Notes: generated by a model not told the origin, from the sequence alone. A stretch of 64,000 nt of DNA from an uncultured Desulfovibrio sp. (GCF_944324505.1 NZ_CALUWO010000004.1:118236-182235), one strand, 5' to 3'; counted from the stretch's first letter, positions 40,305-49,149 are shown. Numbers and translations: made by a program.

Positions 40305-41657
40305 TTAGGGATGGAAGGGCCAGATCATGGGGATGAGCAGCCAGCACATAAGCAGGGCAATGACCTGCAGGGGCCAGCCGGCCTTGATGTAGTCAAGGAA
40401 GCTGTACTTGCCGGGACCCAGCACGATGGTGTTGGGCGGCGTGGCGATGGGCGTCAGGAAGCAGGCCGAGGCCGACATGGCAATCCCCATGACGATGGGC
40501 AGGGGCGAAATGCCGGAGGCCGTGGCAATGGGCAGGGCCAGGGGCGCCATGAGGGCCGCCGTGGCCGTATTGGACATGAAGTTGGTGACAATGGCGGTCA
40601 GCGCGCAGCAGACCAGCATGAGCATCCAGGGGTCGGACACGCGGCTCACCACGGCATTGGCCACAATGGCGGCGGCGCCGGACTTGTCCATGGCGGCGGA
40701 CATGGACAGCATGCCCGCAAAGAGGAAGATGGTGGTCCAGTCCACGCTGCGGAAGGCTTCACGCATGGTCATGCAGCGGGTGATGACCATGAGGCAGGCG
40801 CCCAGCACGGCGGCGGTGGTGAGGTTCATGTATTCGGAGGCCATCATGGCCACCACAAAGGCAAAGATGCCCACGCTGACCCACATTTTTTCCGTGCGGC
40901 GCACGGTTTCTTCGGCCATCATTTCCTCATGCAGCTCGCGACCCTTGGGCAGGAAGCGGTGACCAATGAGACCGTAGTAAATGAGGCCCACGATGAGCAG
41001 CGGAATGCCGATGAGACCGAATTCAAAGAAGCCGAAGGGCTGCACGCCCATCTGTTCCAGCATGGAATTGACGATGCCGTTGGGCGGCGTGCCCACAAGC
41101 GTCACGGTACCACCCAGCGAGGAGGCAAAGGCCACGGGCATGAGAATCTTGCCGGGAGCCAGCTTGGCGGAAATGCACATGCCGAGAATCATGGGCACGG
41201 CCACCACCGTGGTACCGGTATTGGACAGCACCGTGGACAGCAGACCAATGGCCGCCATGGAAAAGACCAGCAGTTTTACTTCACTGCCCTTGGACATGGC
41301 CACGGCGGCGCGGCCTACCTTGTCAGCAAAACCCGTAATGAAGGTTCCTTCACCTACGATGAACATGGCCATGAAGAGCACCACGGTGGGATCACCGAAG
41401 TAGCCGAACGCCGTCTTTGAGGGAATTACCTTGAAGATCGAAAGCGCCACCGGTACCAGTAGGGCCGTAATGGGCAGCGGCACGATTTCGGTGAAGAACA
41501 TGACGGCTGCCACAAACAGGATGCCCAGCGTTATGTAGGCTTTCGTGGGGTCTTCAGGCAGCTTGATTTCCATGGCGGGAGCCGCCATCGTCTCCTGACA
41601 GGACAGGAAGACGACACCGACAACCAGCAGAGCGACCAGGAAAAGAAGGCGTTTCAT
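40305..41657 (-). CDS. DASS/SLC13-family dicarboxylate carrier
   Basis: A 450-residue membrane protein with an N-terminal signal-like segment and about 11 helices. The two family motifs are SNTGTTVVAVP and SNTATAALMAP, each with a paired loop GTPPNGIVN and TPPNTIVLG, as in CitT/DASS sodium or antiport carriers. Given its neighbours, it probably takes up malate, fumarate or succinate, or exchanges them. GAGGAG precedes ATG 41657; the longer frame has no site. A strong hairpin lies in the 150-base gap upstream. Confidence 0.88.
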   Translation of the reverse strand: MKRLLFLVALLVVGVVFLSCQETMAAPAMEIKLPEDPTKAYITLGILFVAAVMFFTEIVPLPITALLVPVALSIFKVIPSKTAFGYFGDPTVVLFMAMFIVGEGTFITGFADKVGRAAVAMSKGSEVKLLVFSMAAIGLLSTVLSNTGTTVVAVPMILGMCISAKLAPGKILMPVAFASSLGGTVTLVGTPPNGIVNSMLEQMGVQPFGFFEFGLIGIPLLIVGLIYYGLIGHRFLPKGRELHEEMMAEETVRRTEKMWVSVGIFAFVVAMMASEYMNLTTAAVLGACLMVITRCMTMREAFRSVDWTTIFLFAGMLSMSAAMDKSGAAAIVANAVVSRVSDPWMLMLVCCALTAIVTNFMSNTATAALMAPLALPIATASGISPLPIVMGIAMSASACFLTPIATPPNTIVLGPGKYSFLDYIKAGWPLQVIALLMCWLLIPMIWPFHP

Positions 41658-41730
41658 GTACGGGTCTCCTCGCGGTAAAAGGTGAAAGAACCATCCGTGA
41701 CATGGCACGGAAAGATGTAACCCTCCCTGG

Positions 41731-41767
41731 CTGCGCATCCCCCGGGCAAATGCCCGGGGTGGCGCAG
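41731..41767 (-). other. strong hairpin between malic enzyme and carrier genes
   Basis: CTGCGC (41731-41736) pairs with GCGCAG (41762-41767), and CCCCGGGC (41740-41747) pairs with GCCCGGGG (41752-41759) around AAAT. No T-run follows on the minus strand, so it is more likely an mRNA-processing or stability hairpin than a terminator. Confidence 0.55.
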
Positions 41768-41809
41768 TCCTTCAAGATCATGTTGCCGCAGGGCGATATG
41801 CCCCGGCGG

Positions 41810-43141
41810 CTAGGCCACAGGCCCCTGTTCTGCCAGCATCTTCACATAGGGACGGATGCGGGCCTGCGACGCCTCCACGCGGCGGCGCAGCTGATCGGCA
41901 TAGGCGTTCAGGTCCGCAATGGGACGAGTCGCCACGCCGGTATCCATGGCGGCCTTGGCCACAGCAGGCGTCACGGCCGTGAGAATGCGCGGATCCAGCG
42001 GCTTGGGCAGCACGTAGTCGCGGCCATAAACCAGCGAATCCACCCCGTAGGCCTCCAGCACGCTGGCAGGAACCTCTTCCTTGGCCAGGGCAGCCAGCGC
42101 GTAGGCCGCCGCAAGCTTCATTTCTTCATTGATGACGCGGGAACCCACATCCAGCGCGCCGCGGAAGATGTAGGGGAAGCCGGAAACATTGTTGATCTGG
42201 TTGGGATAGTCGGAGCGCCCCGTTCCCATGATGGCGCTGGGGCAGGCCTCCTTGGCGTCTTCATAGGAAATTTCGGGATCAGGATTGGCCATGGCGAAGA
42301 TGACCGGCGAATCGGCCATGGAACGCACCATGTCCTTGCTGACCAGGTCCTTTCTGGACAGGCCAAGGAAGACATCCGCGCCCTTGAGGCAGGCAGCAAG
42401 ATCGCCCCGGTTTTCTTCCTGGGCGAATTCTTCCTTGTACGGATTGAGACCCTCGCGGCCCTTGTAGATGAGGCCGCGGGAATCAAACATGCAGATGTTT
42501 TCCCGCTTCACGCCCAGCAGCACGTAGAAACGGGCGCAGGCGATGCCGGCCGCACCGGCACCCACCACCACGACCTTGAGATCGCCGATGTTGCGGCCGG
42601 TGATCTCGCAGGCATTGATGAGCGCCGCACCGGAAATGATGGCCGTACCATGCTGGTCGTCATGGAAAACGGGAATCTGCAGCGCAGCCTTGAGCTGATC
42701 TTCAATATAAAAGCATTCAGGAGCCTTGATATCTTCCAGGTTGATGCCGCCAAAGGTGGGTTCAAGACACTTGACCACATTGATGAGTTCATCGCTGTCT
42801 CTGGTGGCCAGGTTGATGTCGTAGACATCCACATCGGCAAAGGTCTTGAACAGAACCCCCTTGCCCTCCATGACGGGCTTGCCGGCAAGAGGACCGATGT
42901 TGCCCAGCCCCAGCACGGCCGTTCCGTTGCTGACCACAGCCACGAGGTTGGCACGGCCGGTATAGTCGGCGGCCCGGGCCGGATCTTCCTTGATGGCAAG
43001 GCAGGCATGCGCCACTCCCGGGGAATAGGCAAGCGACAGGTCAAGCTGATTGGCGCACGGCTTGACAGGAACAACTTCCAGTTTGCCGGGGCGCGGCACC
43101 CGGTGATATTCCAGCGCGTCTTCTCGAGTAAACAGTGCCAT
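41810..43141 (-). CDS. malic enzyme (malate dehydrogenase, oxaloacetate-decarboxylating)
   Basis: The 443-residue protein is a short-form malic enzyme, without the C-terminal phosphotransacetylase-like domain of MaeB. It has [19 protein letters not shown], the metal/active-site region [24 protein letters not shown] stretch at about 85-105, the Rossmann [15 protein letters not shown] and the [10 protein letters not shown] motif. It converts malate to pyruvate and CO2 with NAD(P)+. GCGAGGAG precedes ATG 43141. It is the first gene behind a strong promoter and is followed by the carrier, fumarase and fumarate reductase. Confidence 0.92.
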   Translation of the reverse strand: MALFTREDALEYHRVPRPGKLEVVPVKPCANQLDLSLAYSPGVAHACLAIKEDPARAADYTGRANLVAVVSNGTAVLGLGNIGPLAGKPVMEGKGVLFKTFADVDVYDINLATRDSDELINVVKCLEPTFGGINLEDIKAPECFYIEDQLKAALQIPVFHDDQHGTAIISGAALINACEITGRNIGDLKVVVVGAGAAGIACARFYVLLGVKRENICMFDSRGLIYKGREGLNPYKEEFAQEENRGDLAACLKGADVFLGLSRKDLVSKDMVRSMADSPVIFAMANPDPEISYEDAKEACPSAIMGTGRSDYPNQINNVSGFPYIFRGALDVGSRVINEEMKLAAAYALAALAKEEVPASVLEAYGVDSLVYGRDYVLPKPLDPRILTAVTPAVAKAAMDTGVATRPIADLNAYADQLRRRVEASQARIRPYVKMLAEQGPVA

Positions 43142-43245
43142 ACAAAAACTCCTCGCAAATCCTCTCAGGGAGCGGCCGTTTTGCCGCCTGTTGTCAACTG
43201 AACACCATGTCTTTCTTCCCCGCTGGAAAAGAGGCATGTTGTGTT

Positions 43246-43274
43246 TTTATATTCCGCCCATACTATGGAGTCAA
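43246..43274 (-). promoter_or_regulatory. promoter of the malate/fumarate module with palindromic operator
   Basis: On the minus strand TTGACT (43274-43269), 17-base spacer, TATAAA (43251-43246). Between them lies a perfect palindrome, CCATA-C-TATGG (43258-43268), a likely operator. It is about 100 bases before the malic enzyme start. Confidence 0.75.
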
Positions 43275-43969
43275 TGCAGTTTGATCAGACAAAGCGGTTA
43301 CTTTAAATGTAAAAATATTCACAAACACAATATAGAACTGCAACACACAATTTTATTGCATGTAAATAAAAAATATATGCGCAGAAACATTGTTTGATCA
43401 CTCAATCTGCCTTTATATCTTCATGTGTAACATGTAAAAAAAAATTTCATTTATTTTTTTGCAGTATGTTTTTTGAAAATATCATTAGCCATGCAAATAC
43501 ATATAAAAAATATACATTTTCTGCATAAAAATTCGCAGAGGGCGCAGCCGGAAAGGCTGCCAGCTTCTGTCTGTAAAAATTCCTGTCGCAGACGTGACCC
43601 CCCCTTTTTTTCCACGTTTTTGGAAATGACCCCCTTTTTTTTTCTTCCTCAATGGCAAAGTTGGCCTGCAAAAAGGGGGGTCATCAAAAAAGAGGCATCT
43701 TTTTTGCCTGCTCACGCGGAAAATGGGTTTGAGGGTGGCGTGTCCCTTTCTTCCTCTCAGCGCCGGCCAAAACGTATCCGCCACGTATGGAAAAACGGCA
43801 CAACCGGCCGTGTCCGGCGGTCAACTCCCGGCAGCGCCAGCGCCGCTTCCCGGCATTTCCCGGCTGGATTTCTGCACACATAAATAATATATTTCAATAT
43901 ATTATGAAAAATATTCCTGCATGATTCATTCCGCCGGAAAAAAATTTTTCTCTTTCTGACAAAAAAACA
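43275..43969. other. AT-rich intergenic region upstream of malic enzyme
   Basis: About 700 bases that are much richer in A+T than the neighbours. TTTGATCA occurs twice (near 43280 and 43393), and TTGA-N4-TCAA lies at 43394-43405, possible CRP/FNR-type half-sites. C/T and A/G tracts form inverted and direct repeats at 43595-43684. Short open frames occur but none has convincing signals. Confidence 0.45.
43595..43684. repeat. TGACCCCC-T tract repeats, two direct and one inverted
   Basis: TGAC7-T8 at about 43595-43611 and TGAC5-T9 at 43627-43643 are direct copies; A5-G6-TCA at 43671-43684 is the inverse and can pair with the second copy to form a 14-bp stem over a loop of about 25 bases. The unit is not related to any gene. 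Confidence 0.55.
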
Positions 43970-43998
43970 TTGACGACGGGGGAAAATGTGCGTAGACA
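43970..43998 (+). promoter_or_regulatory. promoter of tRNA-Pro
   Basis: TTGACG (43970-43975), 17-base spacer, TAGACA (43993-43998), 11 bases before the tRNA. Confidence 0.6.
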
Positions 43999-44009
43999 CA
44001 TTCCTGCGT

Positions 44010-44086
44010 CGGGATGTAGCGCAGTCTGGGAGCGCACTTGAATGGGGTTCAAGGGGTCGAAGGTTCAAATCCTTTCATCCCGACCA
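44010..44086 (+). tRNA. tRNA-Pro (anticodon GGG)
   Basis: A 77-nt tRNA. The acceptor CGGGATG pairs with CATCCCG, the anticodon stem CTTGA/TCAAG encloses ATGGGGT with anticodon GGG reading CCC, the T-arm has GGTTCAAATCC, and CCA is encoded. A terminator follows. Confidence 0.95.
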
Positions 44087-44100
44087 GACGCAAGCAAAAA

Positions 44101-44130
44101 GCCAATCTTCGTGTGAAGATTGGCTTTTTT
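44101..44130 (+). terminator. intrinsic terminator of tRNA-Pro
   Basis: A perfect 10-bp stem, GCCAATCTTC with GAAGATTGGC, loop GTGT, followed by six T. Confidence 0.93.
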
Positions 44131-44214
44131 CGTTTCCGGCGACGGTGCCTGCCCGGACGCAGGCCCCCCTTGCCTGACCATTGCGTCATGACGGCATGTC
44201 TGGGGAAAACGGCA

Positions 44215-44958
44215 TCAGCTCGTCTGCCAGACGGCCCTGATCAGCATGGAAAGACCGGACAGGCCGATGACCACCGCCAGAAGATGCTGAAAGCTGACCT
44301 CGCCGATACGCCGTGCCACGGGATAGGCAAAGACAAGACCGGTACCGCAGCCCAGTGCCGCAGGCAGAAAGGTGTGCATGACCTCGGCCGTATAACAGCC
44401 CAGACGGTACTGCAAGATAATGATGGGGCAGCTGATGATCACGAACAGCAGGCTCAGATTGGCGCGGATCATGTCCTTGTCCCAGTGGGCGCGCTGGGCA
44501 TACATGGCTGCCGGCGGCCCACCAATGCCGCTCAGGGCCTGCACAAATCCGGCCAGTCCGCCGGCCATAATGCCCCACAGCACGGGCCGGGCAGGCGGAG
44601 TGTGGGGATGAGGCACCAGCTGCCAGATCATGTGCGCCACCAGCATGATGCCCAGGCACGTCTGCAACAGCCGCCCAGGTATCACGGAAAGCAGCGCCAT
44701 GCCTGCCAGCATGCCGGGCAGCATGCCTGCCAGCAGGGGGCGAAGCAGACGCGGACAAAGATACCGGCGGTGCTGCCAGCCCACCACCGCCGGCAATGGC
44801 AGCGAAATGAGACAGGCCGCCAGCGAAGCCGCCCGCATATCCACCACACAGAGCATAAACGGCATGGCAATGACACCTGCGCCCAGGCCGCTGACGCCAT
44901 TGACAAAGCCGCCTATCCCCCAGGCCAGAAAAATAATGGCAAAGCCCCATGCCTCCAT
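44215..44958 (-). CDS. TSUP (TauE/SafE) family permease
   Basis: A 247-residue membrane protein with about eight hydrophobic helices in two halves. Each half has the family's glycine-rich motif: VNGVSGLGAGVIAMPFML near the N-terminus and ALSGIGGPPAAMYA in the middle. TSUP proteins export or import sulfite, sulfoacetate and other organosulfur anions. The substrate is not identifiable. ATG 44958 has GGGAGGA upstream, and the longer frame has no hydrophobic extension. It stands alone. Confidence 0.86.
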   Translation of the reverse strand: MEAWGFAIIFLAWGIGGFVNGVSGLGAGVIAMPFMLCVVDMRAASLAACLISLPLPAVVGWQHRRYLCPRLLRPLLAGMLPGMLAGMALLSVIPGRLLQTCLGIMLVAHMIWQLVPHPHTPPARPVLWGIMAGGLAGFVQALSGIGGPPAAMYAQRAHWDKDMIRANLSLLFVIISCPIIILQYRLGCYTAEVMHTFLPAALGCGTGLVFAYPVARRIGEVSFQHLLAVVIGLSGLSMLIRAVWQTS

Positions 44959-45224
44959 GCGTCCTCCCGGCAGGATTGCCGCATGACACCGGCGGATACC
45001 ACAACGACACACTGCCGCCCTGTTCCTGTCCCTTTGCCAGGCCCTGCGGCCCGGCCCGTGCACACGGCATGACCTTCCTGCGAAATATCCTTTGTGTATC
45101 GCGCCTTGCTTCACATGGCAATGCTGTCATGCAGTCTGAAATGGTGCAGCGGGCAGTCCGGCTTTACGACCTGCACGGGAGAGGCTATAGAAAACCTCAT
45201 CATTTCTCTTTGCAGGAGGCTGCC

Positions 45225-45962
45225 ATGAAAGCCCTTCTCATTCTTGCCGTTCTGATCCTGGCGGGACTTGCCGGATGCCGTCTGCTGGGCCAGCAGCCGC
45301 CGCTGCGCGGCATGCTGCAGGACGATGCGGGACAGCGTGTTCTCATTTCCCGGGCGCGCCCGGCCGTCATCTTTGCGCCGGCGGACGGCATGCGCCTGTG
45401 CGCGTCCGGCTGGCGCAGCCTTGCTCCTGAATCGCGCACCACTGAACCGGGCAACGCCCGACTGTGGTTCGCCACCTATGAAAACGGCACGGGCCTGCTC
45501 ATCACCGCCCTGGCCGAGGCTGAAACCCCCTGGCGCTGGGAACCTGCCCAGCATTGTCCCTACCCTGCCCTGCGGACCCTGCACTATGAACAGGACGGGG
45601 AAATGCTGTACGAAAGCCTGTTCTGCCTGACGGCGGAACAGGATGCCTTCCATGCGCATGACGGCCAGTCCTGCCTGGTCTATCGTGCCGCCTTCCTGCT
45701 GGACTTCCGCCAGATGCAGGTCATCGCCGAATATCACGAACCCCTGGACCCCGTGCTGGCGCGAGACGTGGCCTACGACGCCGCCCGCCTCAATGCCTTT
45801 CAGGACAGGGCGCGCCGGGCCTGCCGCATTCTCTTCCCCGAAAAGACCGCGCAGGCCGAGCTGAAGGAGCGCATCCAGAAGATGGACCCGGCGGACGATG
45901 CCTTTTCGCGCACGCGGCTTTCCCGCTGGGTGGGCGAAATGCAGCGCCGCAAGGACCTCTAG
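45225..45962 (+). CDS. lipoprotein, DUF4851-like (paralogue of 7239-7994)
   Basis: The 245-residue protein has a type II signal peptide (LLILAVLILAGLAGC) with lipidation predicted at Cys18. The mature part shares FRQMQVIAEYHEPLD and the following ARLNAFQDRARRACR with the lipoprotein at 7239-7994 (FNQVKIVLEYREPLP, then EFEQRAREAFR), so they are paralogues. AGGAGG lies 6 bases before ATG 45225. Function unknown; perhaps a surface or periplasmic sensor. Confidence 0.78.
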   Translation: MKALLILAVLILAGLAGCRLLGQQPPLRGMLQDDAGQRVLISRARPAVIFAPADGMRLCASGWRSLAPESRTTEPGNARLWFATYENGTGLLITALAEAETPWRWEPAQHCPYPALRTLHYEQDGEMLYESLFCLTAEQDAFHAHDGQSCLVYRAAFLLDFRQMQVIAEYHEPLDPVLARDVAYDAARLNAFQDRARRACRILFPEKTAQAELKERIQKMDPADDAFSRTRLSRWVGEMQRRKDL

Positions 45963-46688
45963 GTTCCGCCATACGGGGCACTCCCTGCCGTGCCCGCCGC
46001 TGTCATGAAAGGAAGCCCCAGCGGGCAGACCCGGCCATCGGACAGGGAGCCATGCCGCCCGGGGCCTTTCCGGCCCTGGTCGCGGCGGCTGGCGCTGGCA
46101 GACCGAGAACGAGGCCGGCCATGCACGGTTCCCCACGGGCAGTATGGCCGTCCCGATCAGCCCGTGTCACCGGCAAAGCCAGACAAGGTGACCGGCACGC
46201 TTGACCCCGTGTCCGCTTTTCTGTACAGGCAGGGACGGTGACGGACAGTCCCGTCCCCGCTCAAGGAGTTGTTATGCCATCCGACAGTTACCCGAACCAG
46301 CCCCATCTGTCCCTGCCCCGCCTGTTCCTGTCCTGACGCCCTGCCTCCGCGCATGCGTCCCGGCCCGTGGAGGTTTCCCCTTGCTGCTCTTCCATTTTCC
46401 GTCCCGTCCCCAACGGTCTGCCGCGTTCTGGCCCATGCTGCGATCATCGCATGGCCAGCCCTTCCCGCTGCGCACCATCGCCTACATTCTGCCTGTCCTG
46501 TCATAGTGAAGCTGCCTGACGGCAGTTTCTCCGTCCCTGCCTGAGGCCCTCTCCGGCAGAACGGCCCTGTCATCACAACCCCCAAGGAGGTCTGCCATGC
46601 CAGCCCATCCCGACCCTGTACCCGTGTGTTGCCCTTCGTTGTTTCGCCCCAGGACAGCCGCCCCTCCCGGCGGCAAAGGAGCCGTATC
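45963..46688 (+). promoter_or_regulatory. long leader region of mgtE
   Basis: About 700 bases before mgtE with no ordinary gene. It holds a GTCACC/GGTGAC hairpin (46166-46192), a GGGACGG/CCGTCCC hairpin (46232-46257), and two short proline-rich reading frames with strong Shine-Dalgarno sites (listed separately). Such a long leader suggests post-transcriptional control of magnesium uptake. I could not recognise the M-box or another known riboswitch. Confidence 0.45.
46274..46336 (+). CDS. possible leader peptide 1 of mgtE
   Basis: A 20-codon frame, MPSDSYPNQPHLSLPRLFLS, with AAGGAG 5-6 bases before the ATG and directly after a GGGACGG hairpin. Four of its twenty residues are Pro. It is not a shadow of any gene. 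It may be a regulatory upstream frame, but C-rich DNA makes Pro codons likely by chance. Confidence 0.35.
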   Translation: MPSDSYPNQPHLSLPRLFLS

Positions 46689-46842
46689 ATGCGCCTGTTT
46701 TCCCGCGTTTTCCTGTCCCGTCCGCGTCCCGCTCATGCCAACGGCCAGAGCGCCGTTACGCCCTCCCTGCGCCCCACGCATCCTTCCGACATGGCCGAAA
46801 GCCTGCGCACCCTGCCGCAGCAGGCTCTGCTGCACCGTCTGA
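46597..46842 (+). CDS. possible proline-rich leader frame 2 overlapping mgtE
   Basis: An 81-codon frame starting MPAHPDPVPVCCPSLFRP, with a full AAGGAGG 6 bases before the ATG. It runs across the mgtE start in another frame and ends at 46842. The opening (PDPVP) recalls the MgtL leader of enterobacterial mgtA. If translated, ribosomes would pass over the mgtE site, so translation here could govern mgtE. Confidence 0.35.
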   Translation: MPAHPDPVPVCCPSLFRPRTAAPPGGKGAVSCACFPAFSCPVRVPLMPTARAPLRPPCAPRILPTWPKACAPCRSRLCCTV

Positions 46843-48065
46843 CCGCCATGCCCCCGGCCGAACGGGCCGACGTTTTTGCCTATCTGGACCGTTCCCTCCA
46901 GGCTGCCCTGCTGCCCCGGCTGCCCCGTGCCATGGCGCGGGATATCTTTGCGCATCTGGCCGCAGACGAGCGCACCGATCTCTACAAGACCCTGCCCCCG
47001 GAAGAGCGCCGCGCCCTGCTGCCCGCCCTGAGCCAGCAGGAACGCGACGACATGCTGCGTCTGTCCGCCTACGAGGAAGGCACCATCGGTTCGCTGACCA
47101 CCTCTGATTATGTGGCGGTTGCTCCAGACATGCGTGTGGACGAGGCCCTGGCCCATGTACGTGCCACGGCGCCGGACCGGGAGACCATTTACGTGCTCTA
47201 TGTCCTGGACGCGCATGCCCGCCTCTGCGGCACGCTTTCTCTGCGCGATCTGCTGCTGGCCGATGACCACCGTCTGGTACGGCAGATCATGCGCCCCCGG
47301 CCCGTGGTGGCCCGCGCTCTCTGGCCCGGCCGGGAAGCCGCCGACCTCATTCGCCGTTATGATCTGCTGGCCCTGCCCGTGCTCAATGGCGACGAACGCA
47401 TGATCGGCATCGTCACCGTGGACGATGTGCTGGACATGACAAAAGAAGAGGATGCCTCCCGCCTGGCCCGGTTCGGCGGCACCACCGGCGATACCGGCAG
47501 CGATCTGGATATTCTGGCAACGCCCCTGCACCGCATGTTTTCGGTACGGGTTTTCTGGCTGGTGCTGCTGACCCTCTTTGGCATCATCACCAGTACCTTT
47601 GTGGCCACGCAGGAGGAACTGCTGTCACATGCCTTGGTGCTGGCAGCCTTCATTGCCCCCATTGTAGACATGGGCGGCAACGTGGGCAGCCAGTCCGCCA
47701 CGCTGGTCATCCGCGCCATGGCGCTGGGCGATCTTTCCCCCTGCTGGCGTGACGTGCTGCGCGTCATCTGGCGGGAACTGCCCGTGGCGGCGGCGCTGGG
47801 GCTGGTGGTAGCGCTGCTGGAAGCCGTGCTGGCCCGTTTTTCCAAGGGCGTAGGGCTGGATATTCTGCTGGTGGTGGGCCTGAGCATGCTTTGCTGCACC
47901 CTGCTCGGCGGCCTCATCGGCGCGCTGCTGCCCTTCCTGGCCCGGCGCGTCCATGCCGACCCGGCCACGCTCTCCTCGCCGCTCATCACCTCCATCATGG
48001 ACCTGGTGGGCGTTCTTACCTACTTTGCCCTTGCCTCCACGCTGCTGGGGCAGCTCATGAACTGA
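46689..48065 (+). CDS. mgtE: magnesium transporter MgtE
   Basis: A 458-residue protein with the MgtE order: an N-terminal superhelical domain (about 20-135, with RADVFAYLDRSLQAALLPRL), two CBS domains (about 140-265), a connecting helix and five membrane helices. The pore motif is PIVDMGGNVGSQSATLVIRA. MgtE is a magnesium-gated channel. ATG 46689 has AAGGAG 7 bases upstream. Control is likely through the long leader. Confidence 0.93.
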   Translation: MRLFSRVFLSRPRPAHANGQSAVTPSLRPTHPSDMAESLRTLPQQALLHRLTAMPPAERADVFAYLDRSLQAALLPRLPRAMARDIFAHLAADERTDLYKTLPPEERRALLPALSQQERDDMLRLSAYEEGTIGSLTTSDYVAVAPDMRVDEALAHVRATAPDRETIYVLYVLDAHARLCGTLSLRDLLLADDHRLVRQIMRPRPVVARALWPGREAADLIRRYDLLALPVLNGDERMIGIVTVDDVLDMTKEEDASRLARFGGTTGDTGSDLDILATPLHRMFSVRVFWLVLLTLFGIITSTFVATQEELLSHALVLAAFIAPIVDMGGNVGSQSATLVIRAMALGDLSPCWRDVLRVIWRELPVAAALGLVVALLEAVLARFSKGVGLDILLVVGLSMLCCTLLGGLIGALLPFLARRVHADPATLSSPLITSIMDLVGVLTYFALASTLLGQLMN

Positions 48066-48095
48066 TGCCTGCGCCTGCAGCCTGAGGGCTTGCGC

Positions 48096-48128
48096 TGCCC
48101 TGTCCGCATGTCATCAACGGACAGGGCA
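48096..48128 (+). terminator. strong hairpin after mgtE
   Basis: An 11-bp perfect stem, TGCCCTGTCCG with CGGACAGGGCA, around an 11-base loop, 30 bases past the stop. No T-run follows, so termination is possible but not canonical. Confidence 0.45.
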
Positions 48129-48267
48129 CACAGGCTACCTGTGTACGGTAAAAAACTCGGCGTGCCACGGCCTCCCGACGGAGGCGTTCTTCTACTGTTA
48201 TCGCCTACCCCGGCCGCCATAAAAAAAGCCCTCGATACGAAGGCTTTCCTTAACATATAAAATATTA

Positions 48268-48639
48268 TTAATGACTCATATGCCAAGAACAATCATTGGC
48301 ACATCCATACTTTTTAGTAAAACTTTTTACAGCCTTTTCACCATTTTCCTCTATAAAAAATTTTATAATGTAGTTTTGATACCTATTTAAAAAATAAAAA
48401 CACTTCTTACACACCCGTCTTCTATGACAGTACAACATCTTTTTATAATATATTGAGGCCATATAATTTTTCTTAATAATTCTATCATAAATGAAAATAT
48501 CTTCATGTATATAAAATTTTAATGTAGAATCCATGCTGAAAATGTTTTTACACAGCCTGCAGACATGAAGAACCTCTTTAGGCTTTTTTACCTTTTTAGG
48601 AAGTCCCAACAAATCTCGTATATGGATACGTTTCTTCAT
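48268..48639 (-). CDS. AT-rich cysteine-rich orphan protein coupled to nrdG
   Basis: A 123-residue basic protein rich in Lys, Ile, Tyr and Cys, encoded in AT-rich DNA quite unlike its GC-rich neighbours. Cysteines sit as CRLC, CHRRRVCKKC and CANDC, which could form one or two zinc ribbons. The ATG directly follows the nrdG stop (TAA then ATG), with AAGGG upstream, so it is cotranslated. The base composition points to recent transfer. I do not recognise the family. A nucleic-acid-binding role is only a guess. Confidence 0.55.
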   Translation of the reverse strand: MKKRIHIRDLLGLPKKVKKPKEVLHVCRLCKNIFSMDSTLKFYIHEDIFIYDRIIKKNYMASIYYKKMLYCHRRRVCKKCFYFLNRYQNYIIKFFIEENGEKAVKSFTKKYGCANDCSWHMSH

Positions 48640-49149
48640 TTATATCCCTTGAATAGTAATTATCTCCCGCAGGCGTTGCATGGCCTGCCGGTCAAGCACG
48701 CGCTGATTCTCGCTGCCGCGAAAGGTCAGTTCAAGATTGCGCAGGGCCTCCACATACGGGCCATCCACCAGAATGTCGGCCTCGTCAAGCAGGCGGCGCA
48801 CTCCGTCGTCAGCGGCAGCACGTTGCAGCAGTTCTTCATAGGTATACCCGGAATAGACCATCACATCCTTGCCGCGCCGGTGGACCTCGCGGGCCAGGTC
48901 AGCCAGGGGGGCAGGCTGCAAAAACGGCTCGCCGCCGGACAGGGTTATGCCGCTCAACAGGGGATTCTCGTCAAAGCGGGCCAGCAGGTCCGCCGTATCC
49001 ATGAGGCTTCCCCCGTCAAGGGCATGCGTCTGCGGGTTATGGCAGCCGGGGCAGTGGTGCAGGCAGCCCTGCACAAAGACCACAAAGCGCAGCCCCGGCC
49101 CGTCCACGATGGATTCTTCCACCAGCCCGCAGACCCGCAGGTCAGGCAT
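48640..49149 (-). CDS. nrdG: anaerobic ribonucleotide reductase activating protein
   Basis: A 169-residue radical SAM activase with the Cys triad CLHHCPGC (about 29-36), the SGGEPFLQ loop and DGPYVEALR. It generates the glycyl radical on the class III reductase. Its start overlaps the stop of the small glycyl-radical gene by 8 bases. Confidence 0.93.
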   Translation of the reverse strand: MPDLRVCGLVEESIVDGPGLRFVVFVQGCLHHCPGCHNPQTHALDGGSLMDTADLLARFDENPLLSGITLSGGEPFLQPAPLADLAREVHRRGKDVMVYSGYTYEELLQRAAADDGVRRLLDEADILVDGPYVEALRNLELTFRGSENQRVLDRQAMQRLREIITIQGI

